NCBI RefSeq assembly: GCF_020536995.1
Contig: NC_068357.1
Coordinates: 146,702,559-146,766,558, forward strand
Length of the DNA: 64,000 nt
Source: Dreissena polymorpha
Taxonomy: Eukaryota > Mollusca > Bivalvia > Myida > Dreissenidae
Reading direction: 5' to 3'
Below are positions 1 through 13,180 of the stretch, piece after piece. The notes under the pieces were generated by a model. That model saw only the letters and a list, made by a program, of their open reading frames with translations, searched no databases and was not told the DNA's origin. Positions within the stretch are counted from its first letter, which is position 1. Every line of letters starts with the position of its first letter. The position numbers were made by a program, and so were the translations under genes.

Positions 1-1040
1 TTTTTTTCTGCGTAGTTCTTAGCTGCATCACACGCAAATCAATTACGGGATGTTGCGCCAGATTTCGTGGCTTATTTCGCTTTATTAGATATTATAACTC
101 AGATATCTATATTTACAGAATAGAAAAACACACGAATCATGAAAATAAATGAAAGCATAAAGGTCAGTCGGCAACACTCGAATCTAATATGATTCCATTA
201 TTAATAGTATCGTGAATAATCGTGCTCATGCTTAATAAATTGGTTTAATTGGATAACTATTTCTAATTAAATTAATCAAAATTGGTCCTTATCATGCAAT
301 TGTTGAAAAATATGAAAACTCTATGATTGACATACCATAATAATATCGCCGAATATCTTTATTTAGTATCTTTCTGATCAAAATAAACTTCAAGAGCACA
401 TATTTTACGCGATAGCGTTTATATAACGATTTCTTTAACTGACCGCAAACTGACCTTGATACCTTGCGGGTTGGAACGCAATGCATTAAAGTGAGGTATC
501 AATTTCACTGAACGACGGCTTTTATAAAGCTTTAAACATATACGTGTTTAATGGTCAATTTCGAAAACAATTTTAAATATTTTCGTCAAAAAGTATATCA
601 GGTTACTGAACAGCAATACTTACATGATCTAAAATTTATGAGTGCACAGAATGCAATATCGTAATAATTACCAAATATGAGAACAACGTCTTTAAGTACA
701 AACGCTCTGGCGCTGACATTCTTTTTAATATAAAGGGGCACACACTCTGTTTTGATGTCGAGAACCTTATCATTAGAGAAACAATTGTTTCATGTTGAAT
801 ACGCAAAACATCGTGTCTAAACGAACTGTGGTATCTCTTTTCATACTCTTTACTTCCCAAAAATAGAAAGTCGTTGAAATAATATATTAATGTTAATGTG
901 AAATCTGTTTGTAGATTGCACGTTTTCTACTGCGAAAAGTTTCAGGCCTACCGGCGGGAAATTTTATATTCAAATTGATTGGTCGCTTACAAAGGTCAGG
1001 CTTACGTGAAAGCTTGCGTATACAGCTATGCCGAAATAAT
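1..1040 (+). mobile_element. Repeat family B, copy B1 (cut by window edge)
   Basis: This stretch matches, in inverted orientation, the copy at 17891-18834. Shared blocks include the left end (TTCTTAGCTGCATCACACGC), a segment around CGGGATGTT and GTGGCTTATTT, and the right end around 940-1035 (GGGAAATTTTATATTCAA, then CTTACAAAGGTCAGG). The right end keeps AGCT repeats flanking a short loop, a degenerate form of the hairpin seen in B2. No coding potential is visible. The subterminal hairpin and lack of long terminal inverted repeats suggest a non-autonomous Helitron-like element, but the class is inferred. Confidence 0.6.
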
Positions 1041-1462
1041 AAATGACTAAATAGATTTTTATACGACTTCCGTATTTTCCTACCAAGATCAAAAATACGT
1101 CATTCACACATTTCTGTACAAGCGGTTATTATTGTTTACATTATTTTGTATGCTTACTGAATAATTGATAGAGCAAACTATGTCGTAAAATGTTTAAAAA
1201 GAAAATTGTCTTCATTTGTCAAGCGCATACGCGGATAACAAATCAACATCTACGAGCAAAATTAAATGATGTTTGATTTTGATGAATTTTCGGACCCTTG
1301 CGATTTGGTGGCCATGAGTCAGATCCTTGGTAGACGGGTCGTTTATCATAAGATACTAGGTACTAGTTCTAACCAGTGTCTGGATTGAAAAGGGACCTAT
1401 TGATTTCAACAAAATCGATGTGAAATTACGAAACAGAAGTGAAAAAGAAATTGCCAACTTAC
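1041..1462. other. Unannotated spacer / probable intron
   Basis: AT-rich sequence with no recognisable element or open frame. If the exon at 1463-1879 is real, this is the start of its first intron. Confidence 0.3.
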
Positions 1463-1879
1463 ATCGTCTGTTATCTGCTTCTCCGAGCCGAACTCGAGCC
1501 CTCTTCTGGAACGCACGGGTAGGTAGGTTGGCAGATCGTCATACGCCGATTTCCCCGATCCATCTACCGAAGTGAGACCATGCCAGTCGGTCTTGTGTCT
1601 ATTAGAACAACCACTGGACTTGATGTCTACACCAGGTTGGTCGGAATCTCCAGTGACCGCCTCGGAGTAACCACCGTTTACAAACGTAACGTCGTCTGCT
1701 TTCCTGCAATCATGTGGGTGGTAAACGTCTGTGTTTTCACTTTTCTCCACAATGCCTGTGTTCACAGGCAACGCTGCGCCACAAGGTGTAATGCCATTTC
1801 TTCCATTTGTGTTCTCACTATCACCTTCATACGTTGGGGTTTCTTTAATAACTTGAACCGTAATTTGTTCCGTGTCCAT
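1463..1879 (-). CDS. Putative first coding exon of an unidentified gene
   Basis: On the minus strand an ATG at 1879-1877 (context acaATGg, with an in-frame stop upstream) opens a frame of about 139 codons. It ends at a strong splice donor, GAT|GTAAGT, just below 1463. The stretch is visibly richer in G+C than its flanks, as expected of coding sequence. The peptide is acidic to neutral, rich in Ser, Thr, Asn and Gly, and has no membrane segment or known motif, so it looks like a disordered N-terminal tail. Its last residues before the donor read GSEKQITDD. The rest of the gene would lie beyond the left edge, so the product cannot be named. Beyond the donor the frame reads through into intron sequence. 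Confidence 0.45.
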
Positions 1880-3853
1880 TGTTTTTAAATTGTATTCCAG
1901 TTGTGGGTAATTTGGTTATCAACAAAATAACCAAGTACACAGGGATGTCCTTATTCAAGGAAACGTGCTACAAAATATATTATTGTTTGATTACAAACTA
2001 GGAATTAATAGCGCCCATTAGTTCTCGTTGAAGCTCTAGTGCCTGTTTGTAATATTGGTATTATAAACATTCCTGAAACGCTTGCTGACTGGAATATACG
2101 ATGTACCATACTGCACAGTTATTATTAATTTGTGTCACAAACTGAACGACTTCATGGTCGGCTTATCAATTTATAATTTCTCAAACCACAATTTAAACGT
2201 AGTCTTTACAAATATTCAAGAGTGAAGGTCTGGTTAAGACTTTTAAACATTTTTGTAGAAAAAAACCTCTCAAATTACATAAATGATCTGTCATAAAAAA
2301 TGTAACAAAATGTAAATAAATTTGTTTCGACTCACGAGTAGATTTTTTTTTTTATCTCAACGAAGTTTTGATATACACTGACTCATCGAAGCTCTGTCCT
2401 TTTCCAGTAAAATTTAAAGCACACGTTGACTTACAAAATAATTTGCAATAACAATATTTTCTCCATCGCAAGATTGCTATTGTTATAGTTCTTATTCTAA
2501 TTTTTATCAATATATACCAGATACAAGTGTATTAAATAGTAATATAGCATCCGATATTTTCCACAGGAATCTGTGTCTCTTGATTCGATTGCAGTCTCTT
2601 GCTTAAATGGCACTCCGATAATAACAGCGGTAAAAAAGTTCTCTATACAAAGTGATCGGTTCCGATAAAGCACCTTTTGCAAGTGGAACTGTGAAATTAG
2701 CCTTTATGCACAGTCTATCGATTGTCAATTGTTGTGAAGAAATGGCGATCACATTTGCTTTCGAGTGTTGCAGTTTACAAGGGAATTATATAATAATTGT
2801 ACATCGGGCAGATATGTGAGGAACAGAAATTATTGTCCATGTTATGGCATATTTCTAGTCATTACTTACCAATTATATATAACGTTTTGTCAGGGTTTAA
2901 GTGGTTTAACATTTTGTAGTAATCTACAGTCCTTATATTTATATGCTAATATTGTTTCATACATTTCCCCGAAACTGTTGAAACGAGTGTATATGTAGTA
3001 TTATTAATGACTAATATAATTGGCATCACGGTTATTTCTGTATAATATTGCTAAAATGAAATTTAACACAAATCAATGAGTACACGTGTCATCTCTTACC
3101 TCGGCACCCTCGTGTTTTTGGTTGTTCAATCAGTGTTTTTGCCGGCGGAAAACATGAATTATAATCTGTTTCATTTAATATGCAAAATGTATGTTGTTTC
3201 CAATACCTTCTCACAAATAGGGTAGGCAACTCGCGTCTCTAAGTGTAAAAGTAAATTACGCTAATATGATTGAGTGTTGCTAACATGATAGGAAAATCAA
3301 TCTGAAATACAAAACAAAGGGTTTGCACAAAAAATTAACGTCAGTCGGTTTAGATGAATACGATAACTTTAATTTAACGACCGTGCAATGCTCGTTTGTT
3401 TTAATCGATATATATATTTTATATCTATTAGTGCATTTTAACTGTTTAAGGTATGCAGCATTTTCGACATGTCGGTGATTTACTAACGCGCGAAAATTAA
3501 ATAATGTAATATTGCGCAAGCTTAGGGAGTTCAACAATTCGCTGACTCTTGTTTAACGATGACCTGACTACATTGAGCGGAGAAAATGTTCTTTTCGATT
3601 GCAGAGTGGTGTATTTAGTACAGAGCGAATAAAACGTGTTAAAAAGACTTGTTCTTCAGCACATGTCTCGAATTCAAATGAAGTTTTCTGGTAATAAATA
3701 CATCACATGGTTGTTACCCTGTAAAGAGGTTTGAAACAAAAATGGATGTTTTACTGATTCACTGAACATATGTTTTTATCTATTAGGATAAAAAATGTGA
3801 ATTATCAATGTATTACACAAATAAATATAATAGCAAAAACAATTAGTACAGAA
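1880..3853. other. Intergenic sequence, nothing recognised
   Basis: About 2 kb of AT-rich DNA with only short chance frames. No repeat family seen elsewhere in the window, tRNA or splice-bounded coding exon could be recognised. It would include the promoter and 5' UTR of the exon at 1463-1879 if that call is right. Confidence 0.3.
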
Positions 3854-5385
3854 AATCAAAGCGCTGAAGGCACTGAATATGTTCGCTATTGCATAATTTA
3901 ACACGCAATTCATTTTTCAAAATCAATTGCAAGTTTGAAATGAACACACGCCATTCAACTTTATAAAGTGTGTGTCATAGCGCACGGGTCGAGTTTTGTG
4001 TGCACATTTTTTTTCATCCTTATTACTTCATAGAAATAACTTAGACAAAATAAAAACAACATGCTTTTTGGACGTTCTGAAAGCATAGAAAGTATAATGA
4101 AAATGGTAATGAGAACTTAATATAAAGAAAATTTGCAGTCACCATCATATTAAAAGAATATTTTTTCAAATATCCAATAAGTATCTCACCAAGAATATAA
4201 CTTCATAATGAAAGTTCCGTGTACAAAACTTTTGATTGTTGACACCATATACAAATTCAAAAAATACAATCATCTTCGTTTCAAGTATAGGGAGGAATAC
4301 AAGTATATAAACATTGCTGTTTATGCTTTGGTTGTTACCCGAGCAGTTCACACGGTGTCAACAACGCTGACATAAACATAGGTATAGAGCACTAATGCGC
4401 TTTTAGGCGTAGCTGTTTTACTCAGTTTTCATCTTAGTGACTTACATAACGCCAACAGACACGCATGAATATTTTCGAATATTTAATAAGCTGATTCGAG
4501 ACACAACCTCTGAATTTTTGCTACATCACTGCGTATGTGCTCAATTCAAAGGATGTAGCACTGTTCAGTGTAAGGAATTCCGGACTACTCTCTGTATGCT
4601 CAAACGACACAAATTGTTGCCCTGTTACAATTACGCGTTACAATCCATCTTGCAGAATTTCACTTTCGCCTTTAAGATGAGAAAACAATTATTAGCGAAA
4701 TAGTATAGTGTCACGATAAGAGAAAATCGTTTAATTATCATACCACAATGTTTGCCGTACTTGGTCAGCACGTCTGGAAATCATTCCTAAATGTGTGGAT
4801 AGGCTGCCGTTATTAACAAGTTTGCTATTTTTTTTGTTTTTGTCTATCATATCGCTGAAGTTATTGTTGAACTTATGTTCAACGTTTTATAAATTACTTT
4901 TTTCTCGAATCTATTAATAGCCTCAATTTACGACCTGTGCTACGTCATTGAGGTGTATATGAGGGCGTAACCTATTGCGTTGTTATCGCCCGTTGACTTT
5001 CCTTTGTTTTTCGACAGGCGCATCTATCAATAGCCTCATATTATGAATGGACTGAGCAAAAATAACAAGTCACGAAGACGCTGCAGAAAGTGGGCCATTT
5101 TATTCATTCATAAACAATCTCCTCCAAGACACGTACAATACGATCATTGTTTATTGATTCTTTTCTATAAAAGCACCGTTCGAAACTATTGCATTTAACA
5201 CGATATTAATATCATGTTTCCATTTGTGAATGAATATAATTGGAGAACTTAAACCTCTTGCATAAATTATACAACTCTTTCTCGCGCGGATACGCGTAGT
5301 AAGCGGGTATAGGGCTGCTAGTAGCTAAGCCGTATCGACCTGAATTTTTGACTAACCACCTTAGACGGTCGCTAAGCGACCATCT
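3854..5385 (+). mobile_element. A-family Helitron-like element, copy A1
   Basis: The element begins AATCAAAGCGCTGAAGGCAC and ends in a hairpin whose stem is GGTCGCT/AGCGACC, just before ATCT. The same order of blocks occurs in A2, A3 and A4: the 5' end, a block near 4320-4400, a block near 4500-4700, and a 3' block with TCATAAACAATCTCCTCC. A1 is the shortest copy because it lacks the internal foldback (the 'aaatgggtcttat' block) present in the others. A subterminal repeat (GTTCGC near the 5' end) pairs with GCGAAC in the 3' hairpin of other copies. That asymmetric arrangement is known from Helentron/Helitron2 elements; this is an inference from structure, since no replicase is encoded. Confidence 0.75.
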
Positions 5386-5400
5386 AAAAATGAGCCGTAT

Positions 5401-5571
5401 GTCATATGCGGCCAGTGTAGCCTCAGACCAACCTATGCATAAGCGCGGTCACTTTTCACTTAAGATACTACGCACTACGCAACCTTGTATGAAAATGGCG
5501 AACATGGAAGCTACCGACCAGACTGGGCTAATGCGCATGTTGGTTTAGAGCTACCCTGGCGGCATATGGCA
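5401..5571. mobile_element. Foldback MITE-like element
   Basis: The left arm (CATATGCGGCCAGTGTAGCC) and the right arm (CTACCCTGGCGGCATATGG) are imperfect inverted repeats about 55 bp long. The loop includes an ATGGCG-containing stretch. Size and shape fit a small palindromic MITE. The same 'gaccagactg' and 'gcgcat' words appear in the foldback carried by A2-A4, so the two may be related. Confidence 0.5.
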
Positions 5572-5758
5572 TTAATACCCATTAGGCATTAAGTGGCTCA
5601 TTTGTTCACCAATTTGGATGCGACCCTACCATAAACCGGCTTACTTACCCGTAACCACTCTAGCAAGCAATGTGTTGTGTACGCGAACACATCTTCCGCG
5701 TCGTCTGTTAGTGTGGATGTCCCTAAAGGATACATTCGAGTCCCATTGCTCTTTTTAT

Positions 5759-5975
5759 TCCCCTAGTACGGTGACATATAGCATTTGAACTGTCTGTCCG
5801 TCCGTCCGAAAACTTTAACATTGGCCATAACTTGCAATATTGAAGATAGCAACTTGATACATGTGTATCTCATGGAGCTGCACATTTTGAGTGGTGAAAG
5901 GTCAAGTTCATCCTTCAAGGTCAAAGGTAAAAAGCTAAATCCAAGGGAAGTAACAAGCTGTAAGGTGAGATAATT
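5759..5975 (+). repeat. Dispersed pearl-like element, short copy
   Basis: This runs from a GTGACATATAGCATTTGAACTG head through TCCGTCCGTCCG to a body with GATAGCAACTTGATACATG, TGAGTGGTGAAAGGTC and TCCTTCAAGGTCAAAGGT. The same words in the same order occur at 28850-29525, 39365-39712 and 53935-54204. Only one body unit is present and the usual 3' tail is missing. Confidence 0.7.
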
Positions 5976-6089
5976 TATATTTATCATTTGGTATGTACAG
6001 ATCATTTTTACAACTCTCTCTCTCATCATTATAAAATTGTTAAAAATCCGCAACTGTCTGCCTATTTTTTTAACACTGGTCTGTATCGA

Positions 6090-6400
6090 TTCATGTTCGG
6101 GTCGAATATCTGACTGGTCTCTTTTAATTTAGCAAATCATACTATTTCATATTCTCTCGTAATAACGTAATAAACACAAAACATTCGAACTGTAAATGAA
6201 CGACAGTCCAGTTTCGCAAGTCCGGTCCCACAAGCATCTTGGATATAAACCCTTGCAGTTGATGTTACATGGGAAAAACACACCTCTCATGATTGACGAG
6301 GCTAGTCAGATAGTCCGAGTAATTAATCCGTTAATTAAACGATGTTTGATCTCGCCCAAAACTAGAGCGCATGTATCTTTTATTTATCCGACCCGTTTTA
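6090..6400 (+). mobile_element. LINE-1 piece 1: reverse transcriptase C-terminal region
   Basis: The translation includes NDSPVSQVRSHKHLGYKP, the 'HKHLG' segment found after the catalytic YxDD block in CR1/Jockey-like LINE reverse transcriptases, followed by a degenerate thumb region. At the right edge TTATTTATCCGACCCGTTTTA reads L-F-I-R-P-V-L, the family's FIRPLLEY signature, after a frame slip from the upstream frame. The reading stops dead at 6400 and resumes at 14874 (E-stop-D-D-A-L-W), so the LINE is split by element A2. The 5' part is missing: the sequence left of about 6090 is unrelated. Confidence 0.75.
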
Positions 6401-8451
6401 AGTTGTTCGCTTGCGAACAACTAAGGTTAGTACTACGCGTTTCAGTCAGTTCCCTCTTAAATACGATAAACATGGTAACTCATCATAACTGCCGCATCTG
6501 CCGCGCGGATGCGCGAGAAAGTGTTGTATAATTTATGCAAGAGTTCTTCAACTATATTCATTCACAGATGGAAACATAATGTGAATATCGTATCAAATGG
6601 AATATTTTAAGAAAAAAATCAGTAAACAATACTTGTATTATACGTGTCGAGGAAGAGAATGTTTATGAATGATTAAAATAGTCCACTATCTGCTGCGTCT
6701 TAATGACGTAGTATCTTTGCTCAGCACATGTCATTCATAATCTGACGCTATTAATAGATGCGGGAAAATAAAACTACTGCTGATAAACAAGTATAGTGGG
6801 ATGTCCAATATACTATCACGCAACTGTAGCGTAACCTCGTTCATAGCGCATGCTACTACAGCGGGGTTAAATTTTTATATGTCTGGGAAACGTTATTTTG
6901 TTCTTAACAGATAGCGGCGATCTTTTGTATAAACTGTGCAAACTACGCACTAGTAGAAGGTTAAGTGTGTTTACTTACAGTTTGCTTCACAGTGCTCAAT
7001 TTAAAAACCGTTGAACATGAGTTAACAAATAACTATAAGTATACTATAGACAACAACAAAAATGCTTTATAATCGCTAAAACCGAATATAAAAAACAACT
7101 AAATATAACCAGAAAAGGTAGTCGGCATAAATGCTGACTTTGAATTAAAGTTTGAAATTTATGTTTCTAAATAATTAAATTGAAAACAGAATTTTAGCAA
7201 TTGTGTTTTTTCACTTGTTAGTCGCGTATTCACCGCATGAAATGTGTGTAACTGTGTTATCATTGTCAAACCACACATTTATGAAGTAGATATGAAAATT
7301 ATACTACGGTAGTGCTCATCATATGTGTCCTCACATGCCTTATTATGAGTGTATTTCTTCACCATCGAAATATATCGTATGCTAATATTTGATTTACACA
7401 CAGTTTTCTTTCCACACATTTAAATCACACTTTCATAGCCGCGTCATGCAAAAATGGGTCTTATGCGTTTCTGCCAGGGTATCTTAAGCACAACCTGTGT
7501 ATTTGCGCAGTCTGGTCAGAGGCGATGCTGTTCGCTATAGAATAACCCAATGTGTTATGGTCTCATCATGTATCTTCTGACCACACTGAGAGATGCGCAG
7601 GCTGAGTGGGTTATATATAAATGGCCGCATATGGAATAAGATCCATTTTCGCATTTGTAGTTGGATAAGTAAACGATTTTCCTCTTATCGTGACACTATA
7701 CTATTTCGGTAATGTGGGGATTCTCATCTTGAAAGCAAAAGTGTGTTTATCGATAGTCAATTATACATTCCCTGGACGATTTAGTGAACTAGTACTGACC
7801 CTGAAATTCTGCGAGATGGATTTTAAAGCATAATTGTAACTGCTCCACAATTTGTGTCGTTTGAACATACAGAGAGTAGTCCGGCATTCTCACACTGAAC
7901 AGTGCTACATCCTTTACGCTAAGCACAAACAGTGGTGTAGCCAAAGTTCAGAGATTTTATCTCGAATCAGCCTATGCAATATGCGAATATATTCATGCGT
8001 GTCTGCTTGCGTTATGTAAAAGTCATTTATGGTGAAAAGCTGGGTAAAACAGCTATGCCGAAAAAGCTCATTAGTGCTCTATACCCATGTTTACGTCAGA
8101 GTTATTGACACCGTGTGAACTGCTAGGGTAACAAGTAATGCATAAACTAAAAGTACGGGTCAACAGGGCTGTCTTTACGACTACCTTATTCGTGAGTAAA
8201 AAGTATTGCTCGCAGATGTGAATTCGATATTGCAACAATTTTCATTTAATATGATGGTGATTGCAAATTTTCTTTATATTCAGTTTTCATTACCATTTTC
8301 ATAATACTTCTAGAACGTCAAAAAAGTCATGATGTTGTAATTGAGTATAAGTCTTCTCTATAAAATAAAAAGGATGATAAAAAGTGCGCAAATGCGTTAA
8401 GGCACAGTCTTTGTAAATTTGAATGGCTTGTTCATTTCGAACTTGCGATTA
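6401..8451 (-). mobile_element. A-family element, copy A2, main part
   Basis: Inverted relative to A1. Its 3' hairpin is GTTCGCTTGCGAAC at 6405-6418 and all A-family blocks follow in reverse order. The internal foldback is at about 7448-7662 (arms around AAATGGGTCTTAT and ATAAGATCCATTT). The match stops at about 8451 in the segment CTTGCGATT. The missing 60 bp of the 5' end are found at 14810-14873, so A2 is interrupted by everything in between. A2 lies inside a LINE. Confidence 0.8.
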
Positions 8452-8699
8452 TTTTAAGAAACAAAGGCAGAATCTCCTTTCCAATAACATTTTATTAGTA
8501 CCAATACAAAATAAAGAAAAACAGAAAAATAAGAATGGCAGTTATTTGACCACAGTGCTTCAATTATACTCCTATGAATATCAAGGTCAGACCTTGTCAT
8601 TAGGAGTAAGAAATTATTTGGAAAATCCTAAAGCCCCGGGAACCATATGATGTCACGTTTAGCTCAACCATTTCAAGGTAAAATAACTTATGCTGATTT

Positions 8700-8890
8700 T
8701 TTTTCCTCCATATCCAATATCCTCAATTAGTCTCCTCCATATCCAATATCCTCAATTTATCATACTCCATATAAAGTCTCCAAACTAAATAAGTCTCCAA
8801 AATGAGTTTCCAAAATAAGTCTCCAAAGTGAATCTCCAAAATAAGTCTCCAAAATAAGTCTTCAAAATAAGTTAAGTCTCCTTTATCTAT
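8700..8890. repeat. Short tandem repeats, TCTCCAAAATAAG type
   Basis: Two tandem copies of CTCCATATCCAATATCCTCAA are followed by about nine degenerate 12-15 bp units around AAGTCTCCAAAAT. It lies inside the retroelement fossil. Confidence 0.75.
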
Positions 8891-11800
8891 TAATAGTAAA
8901 AGTCTCCGCTGTCAGGCCGCCTGTTCCGAGCGACACTGAAGCAATTTGGTATTAAATCAGGAGAGGCTGCCATCCATACAGAATTGTTTTTCTACAACTT
9001 ATGCATTGTATAAATTGAGACAACTTCTGAAAAGAAAGGCAGCAAACTCCAGTTTAATGATTGCCAAAGTTATCAAAATGCATTTACATTTGAATAATTG
9101 TATATGTGACACCATCTGATTCCCAGCAGCCTCGAATTTTCCGCCACAACAAATGGGGATATTTATATAACTATTGTCCTCCCCTCAAAAAAAAAAGTGG
9201 GCTGAAAAGTAGAAGTACTTTGTCCAGCATTGTTCACTCTACACCTCCATCGGCCATGCTGAGCTGAGGAGCATACAGAGCAAACATGTGGAAACTTGCA
9301 AATTTTCCACTTGCAAAAACCTTTGTTAAAATCAATGCAATGAGGTGGGGGAAGTTTTGTTCGTGTTTCAAACACTGCCTTTGTTGTCCCTTGACTGGCC
9401 CCTGAAAAACAACGCGACCACAAGTCGGAATTTATCTTTGACCATGGCATGAAAACACTACTCTGACGTAGCCTAAACTGCTCGTCATAGGTCCGCCATT
9501 GGTACCCGTCTTGTTTTCTGGCAGCTTCCCTAATAACAAACATGTATTGGAGCATATCTTGAGTTTGATAAGGGTGCGCACTCAAATAGATGCTGCTTAA
9601 GATAAAAAATGCGTCGGTCCACTGTTCAATGGAGACGATTTTATCTGTGGATGACTTCGGTTTAGCTTCTATGTTCCCCCGTTCATCCACACCCAAAAGG
9701 GATTCATTCTGTGTCTACTTGCAGTCAACAGCTCCCTTAATTCAGGGTTTTTTCAGCACTGTCTGCGCCTCCGGGAAACGGATGCATTCCCAAAGCAAAC
9801 GGACCCGTTCCCAATCGAATTTTGATTGCATTTTTCCCAATTCCAAAAAATAAAATCTTCCAAAATCGTAAAAAGTAAACATAATTTATATCGAAAGAGT
9901 GACTTCCCTTCATTCGCGACGTAATACGGGCAAAAGCCCGCGAAGCGGGCGTTGACCGTTCATACATATGGGAATTTAGACATAAAATTACATCAGAATA
10001 CCACATATGGATACGTCTCAAAAAAAATTGCCACGCGACATATATTTTCGCGATGCTATTTATAAACTTGAACAAATCAAAAACACTTTGACATATGCTA
10101 AATCACATGTAAATACATACCTCAGGAAAAGTTATATCAATGACATCATAATTGTGTAGCGAATCGCACTAAATATTCTCGCATTATTTGTTTTTCTTCG
10201 CAACCGTTCCAGAATTAGGTCATTACTCAATTATCTCCCCGGAATGCTCTTCTTCAGTGGGTATAAGCCGAAGACTGGTTCACTACATATAGTAACAGTC
10301 TTCACCGAACACAATTTAGGGGAACATAACCCGTTTTTAATATATTGCCGAAACTCAGATTTCTGTCGAATTTATTTGCTTTGATCTTTTCGATATCTTA
10401 TTGTTATTATTATCATGCCAAATCACAAACGCTTGTTAAAAAATTATTTGTTTTAAACACTATAGTTGGCATCTCTATTCTTCCAGTATTCTCGCGGTAT
10501 TTCAATAACGACACCCTACTGTTTATGTATCAGAATTTGTGACGCATTTTCCATTCGCTCTCAGAAAGAAGTTTTACGTTTGACCATGAGCAATATTCTG
10601 GTAAGTTGTCGTTGTTATCCACCAGAAACACATTTATTCACAACTTTTTAAGATATTCAGATCTAACTTTTTAGTCTTTTAGCTTTTATTTTTAAAGTAT
10701 TTACACCTCGTCTGCTCGCACTTTGCCGATATCCCGAAAGGTTACATATCACTATAAATAGTTTAGGCCTAAAACCACAAAATCCGATACCGTTGGAATT
10801 TTCGTACCACAATCTTACGTAAAAAATCTACCAGATTCGAAATCAACAAAAAACAAGACTTTTATAAATTGTCTGCATTATTGATCAAATTTTAAGATAT
10901 TTGTTGGTTTTCCGTTTTTAGAAGCTGTTCTGCCAAGGCAAGAGCTGGGCATTATACAAGTCATTCTATCCAGCAAAACTGACAGTTTTGGTTTAATGAA
11001 ATCAACAAAGGAGGGATTCCCGAACTATCAAAATTTCCAAGCTATACACACAGTTATTATCTGTGGTGATCTTTATTGGTTCTGTTTGTTTACTTGGATG
11101 GAACATGTGTGAACTTTTATAGAACTTTGAAAAGTCTATATATGTCTATCTATAAACAAAATTCAGCTATGGTATAATAAGATCAGATGTGCAAACAATG
11201 TCAAAGGGTTGTTAAATTAACAATTTGAAGGCAATTATGCTGAAAAAATATGAAAAGTTTCCATGCAAATTTTGTCTGTATATCGACAAGTGTCTGCCGA
11301 TTATTGTCAAACTAGTAATACAAAACTTACCACAAGTATGTAAAAGCACTAAGTACCTGTGATCATTTTTAGTAAGATAGTGTAATTCTAAACAGTAGCA
11401 AAAAGCTTGTTTAGTAAATGCATAATGCAATTAATATGATTTCCGTTCTATTGTGTAATTAATAAATTGGTTGTTACTTGCTAATCCATGATAAATGTTT
11501 TATGGCTAGTGCAAAACCAGCAATGTTAATTTTGTAAAAGGTAATACAATAACACCACTTTGTAATTTCATATACGTACATATTCTTGAAATGTAGGTTG
11601 ATGAGTTTTACTTATTTTGTAACTATTATTTTATGTGCAAATAAATGATTTGAAGTGTTTTGTATATTCACACAATACCACACATCTTTTTATATATGTA
11701 CTGTATTATGTGTTATTTGAATGTTTAAATAAAAAAATATGGATGATATAACATGATGCATTCTAATATTTGCATTCAAATTGTAACTGTAGAGCTAAGT

Positions 11801-12309
11801 GTATGCAGTTTAGACTGTGATTTTAGAATTGCTACAAAATGGCTAGTTTTTTAGTGGCGACACAATTTAAACTATTCGACAATAGTTTGCGAAAGAAAAT
11901 TAGAAACCTGCAAGATACCTGTATTTATTAAATATTTTAATTGCGAAACAAGTATGTTGTTATGCTGTTACACATAATTATACATTGATAATAAATAAGA
12001 AGACAATTAGTGGTGTTAACGTTTCCCAACAGTAGAAATCATTCTTCTGATGAAGTCAGTGGTATACAGACGAAAGCTCCAGGTATGGCTTTCAATACGT
12101 AGTGTGTGTTATTTGGCAATCTAAATCTTATTGGATTAAAAAAAAACTGTCAAATTTGTCAATCAAAATTGATTTGACACATCACATGTACTGTATGCTA
12201 AATGCAACTGCTTTAGCAAGCTGTCAAGTTGAATTGAGACATTTGATGGAACAAACTGGTTCCTGGATAGGACCAGTACTTAGTGTCTATATGACGTACC
12301 ATGACGTCG

Positions 12310-13180
12310 AAAGTCTACAAGACCTACTAGGTAGAACGAGAAATGTACTTCGACGTACAGTTTTCACCGACCCTTGAGTGTTAGCCAATCAGAAGACACC
12401 TTACATCTGTTGCTTTTAGAGATATTTGACATTGAACACAAGTATTATTATTATTTATACCAAATTATGCGACTATCGACCGCTTACTCATAGATATTGT
12501 GCGTATTTATTAAACATTATTATTATTATAATTTATACCAAATTATGCGACTATCGACCGCTAACTCATAGATATTGTGCGTATTTATTGACCTGGCGTG
12601 GCGGAATTAACCTCTGACTTATGCAAGTTATGGTTATCACAAAATACGACCAACGGAGAGGTTATAATACATTATTTATCCCGTTAATGCTTGGTAACTG
12701 TTTGGTTACCGTTGGGAATTTCCTACACAGTAATGCACTGGATGGTCGTGATACTCCGCCCCGCATGATCAATAAATACTCACAATATGCTGAATAATTT
12801 TAATTTTAAAAAGGTAACAATTGAATCTTCTTCAAATTTGTATATAATCTATTTCAATGCATTAAATACTTGAAACTTTTATGTGTTGTTTTTTTGCCAT
12901 TCTGATATTTTTATTCATTTTGTCCTCAATTAAAAAAGAGATTTTAAACATTTATTATGAATAAATCTGAAGGAAAAGCGGCTCGAGAGACTAGTGTTTT
13001 GATTGGCTGTTCAAAAAATGTGTACGTCGAAGTACAAACATGTATGTAGAAGTACAAATTGTACTTTGACGTACAAATATATACTTCGAAGTGTATTTTA
13101 TATTTATGTCGACGTACAATTATTGTACTTTGACGTACATTTCTCTTTTTAACTTGTAGGTCTTCTTAACTTTCAACCCA
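12310..13180. mobile_element. Inverted-repeat element rich in GTACTTCGACGTAC
   Basis: The left arm (GACCTACTAGGTAGAACGAG, GAAATGTACTTCGACGTAC, then TTAGCCAATCAGAA) and the right arm (TTTTGATTGGCTGTTC, then GTACTTTGACGTACATTTC and AACTTGTAGGTC) are imperfect inverted repeats of about 80-170 bp. The near-palindrome GTACTTYGACGTAC recurs at least five times, mostly at 13020-13140. No target duplication was resolved. Confidence 0.5.
12448..12592 (+). repeat. Tandem duplication, about 60-bp unit
   Basis: Two near-identical copies of a unit starting ATTTATACCAAATTATGCG and ending GATATTGTGCGTATTTATT are separated by (ATT)n. They differ at one clear position (CTTACTC versus CTAACTC). Confidence 0.85.

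Noticed and set aside
4437-4703. Cys-rich frame shared by A1 and A3 (88 and 61 codons), possible small protein
   Set aside because: Between the two copies most differences change the residue (about five replacing against one silent by eye), and A2 and A4 do not keep the frame. It behaves as non-coding repeat sequence.
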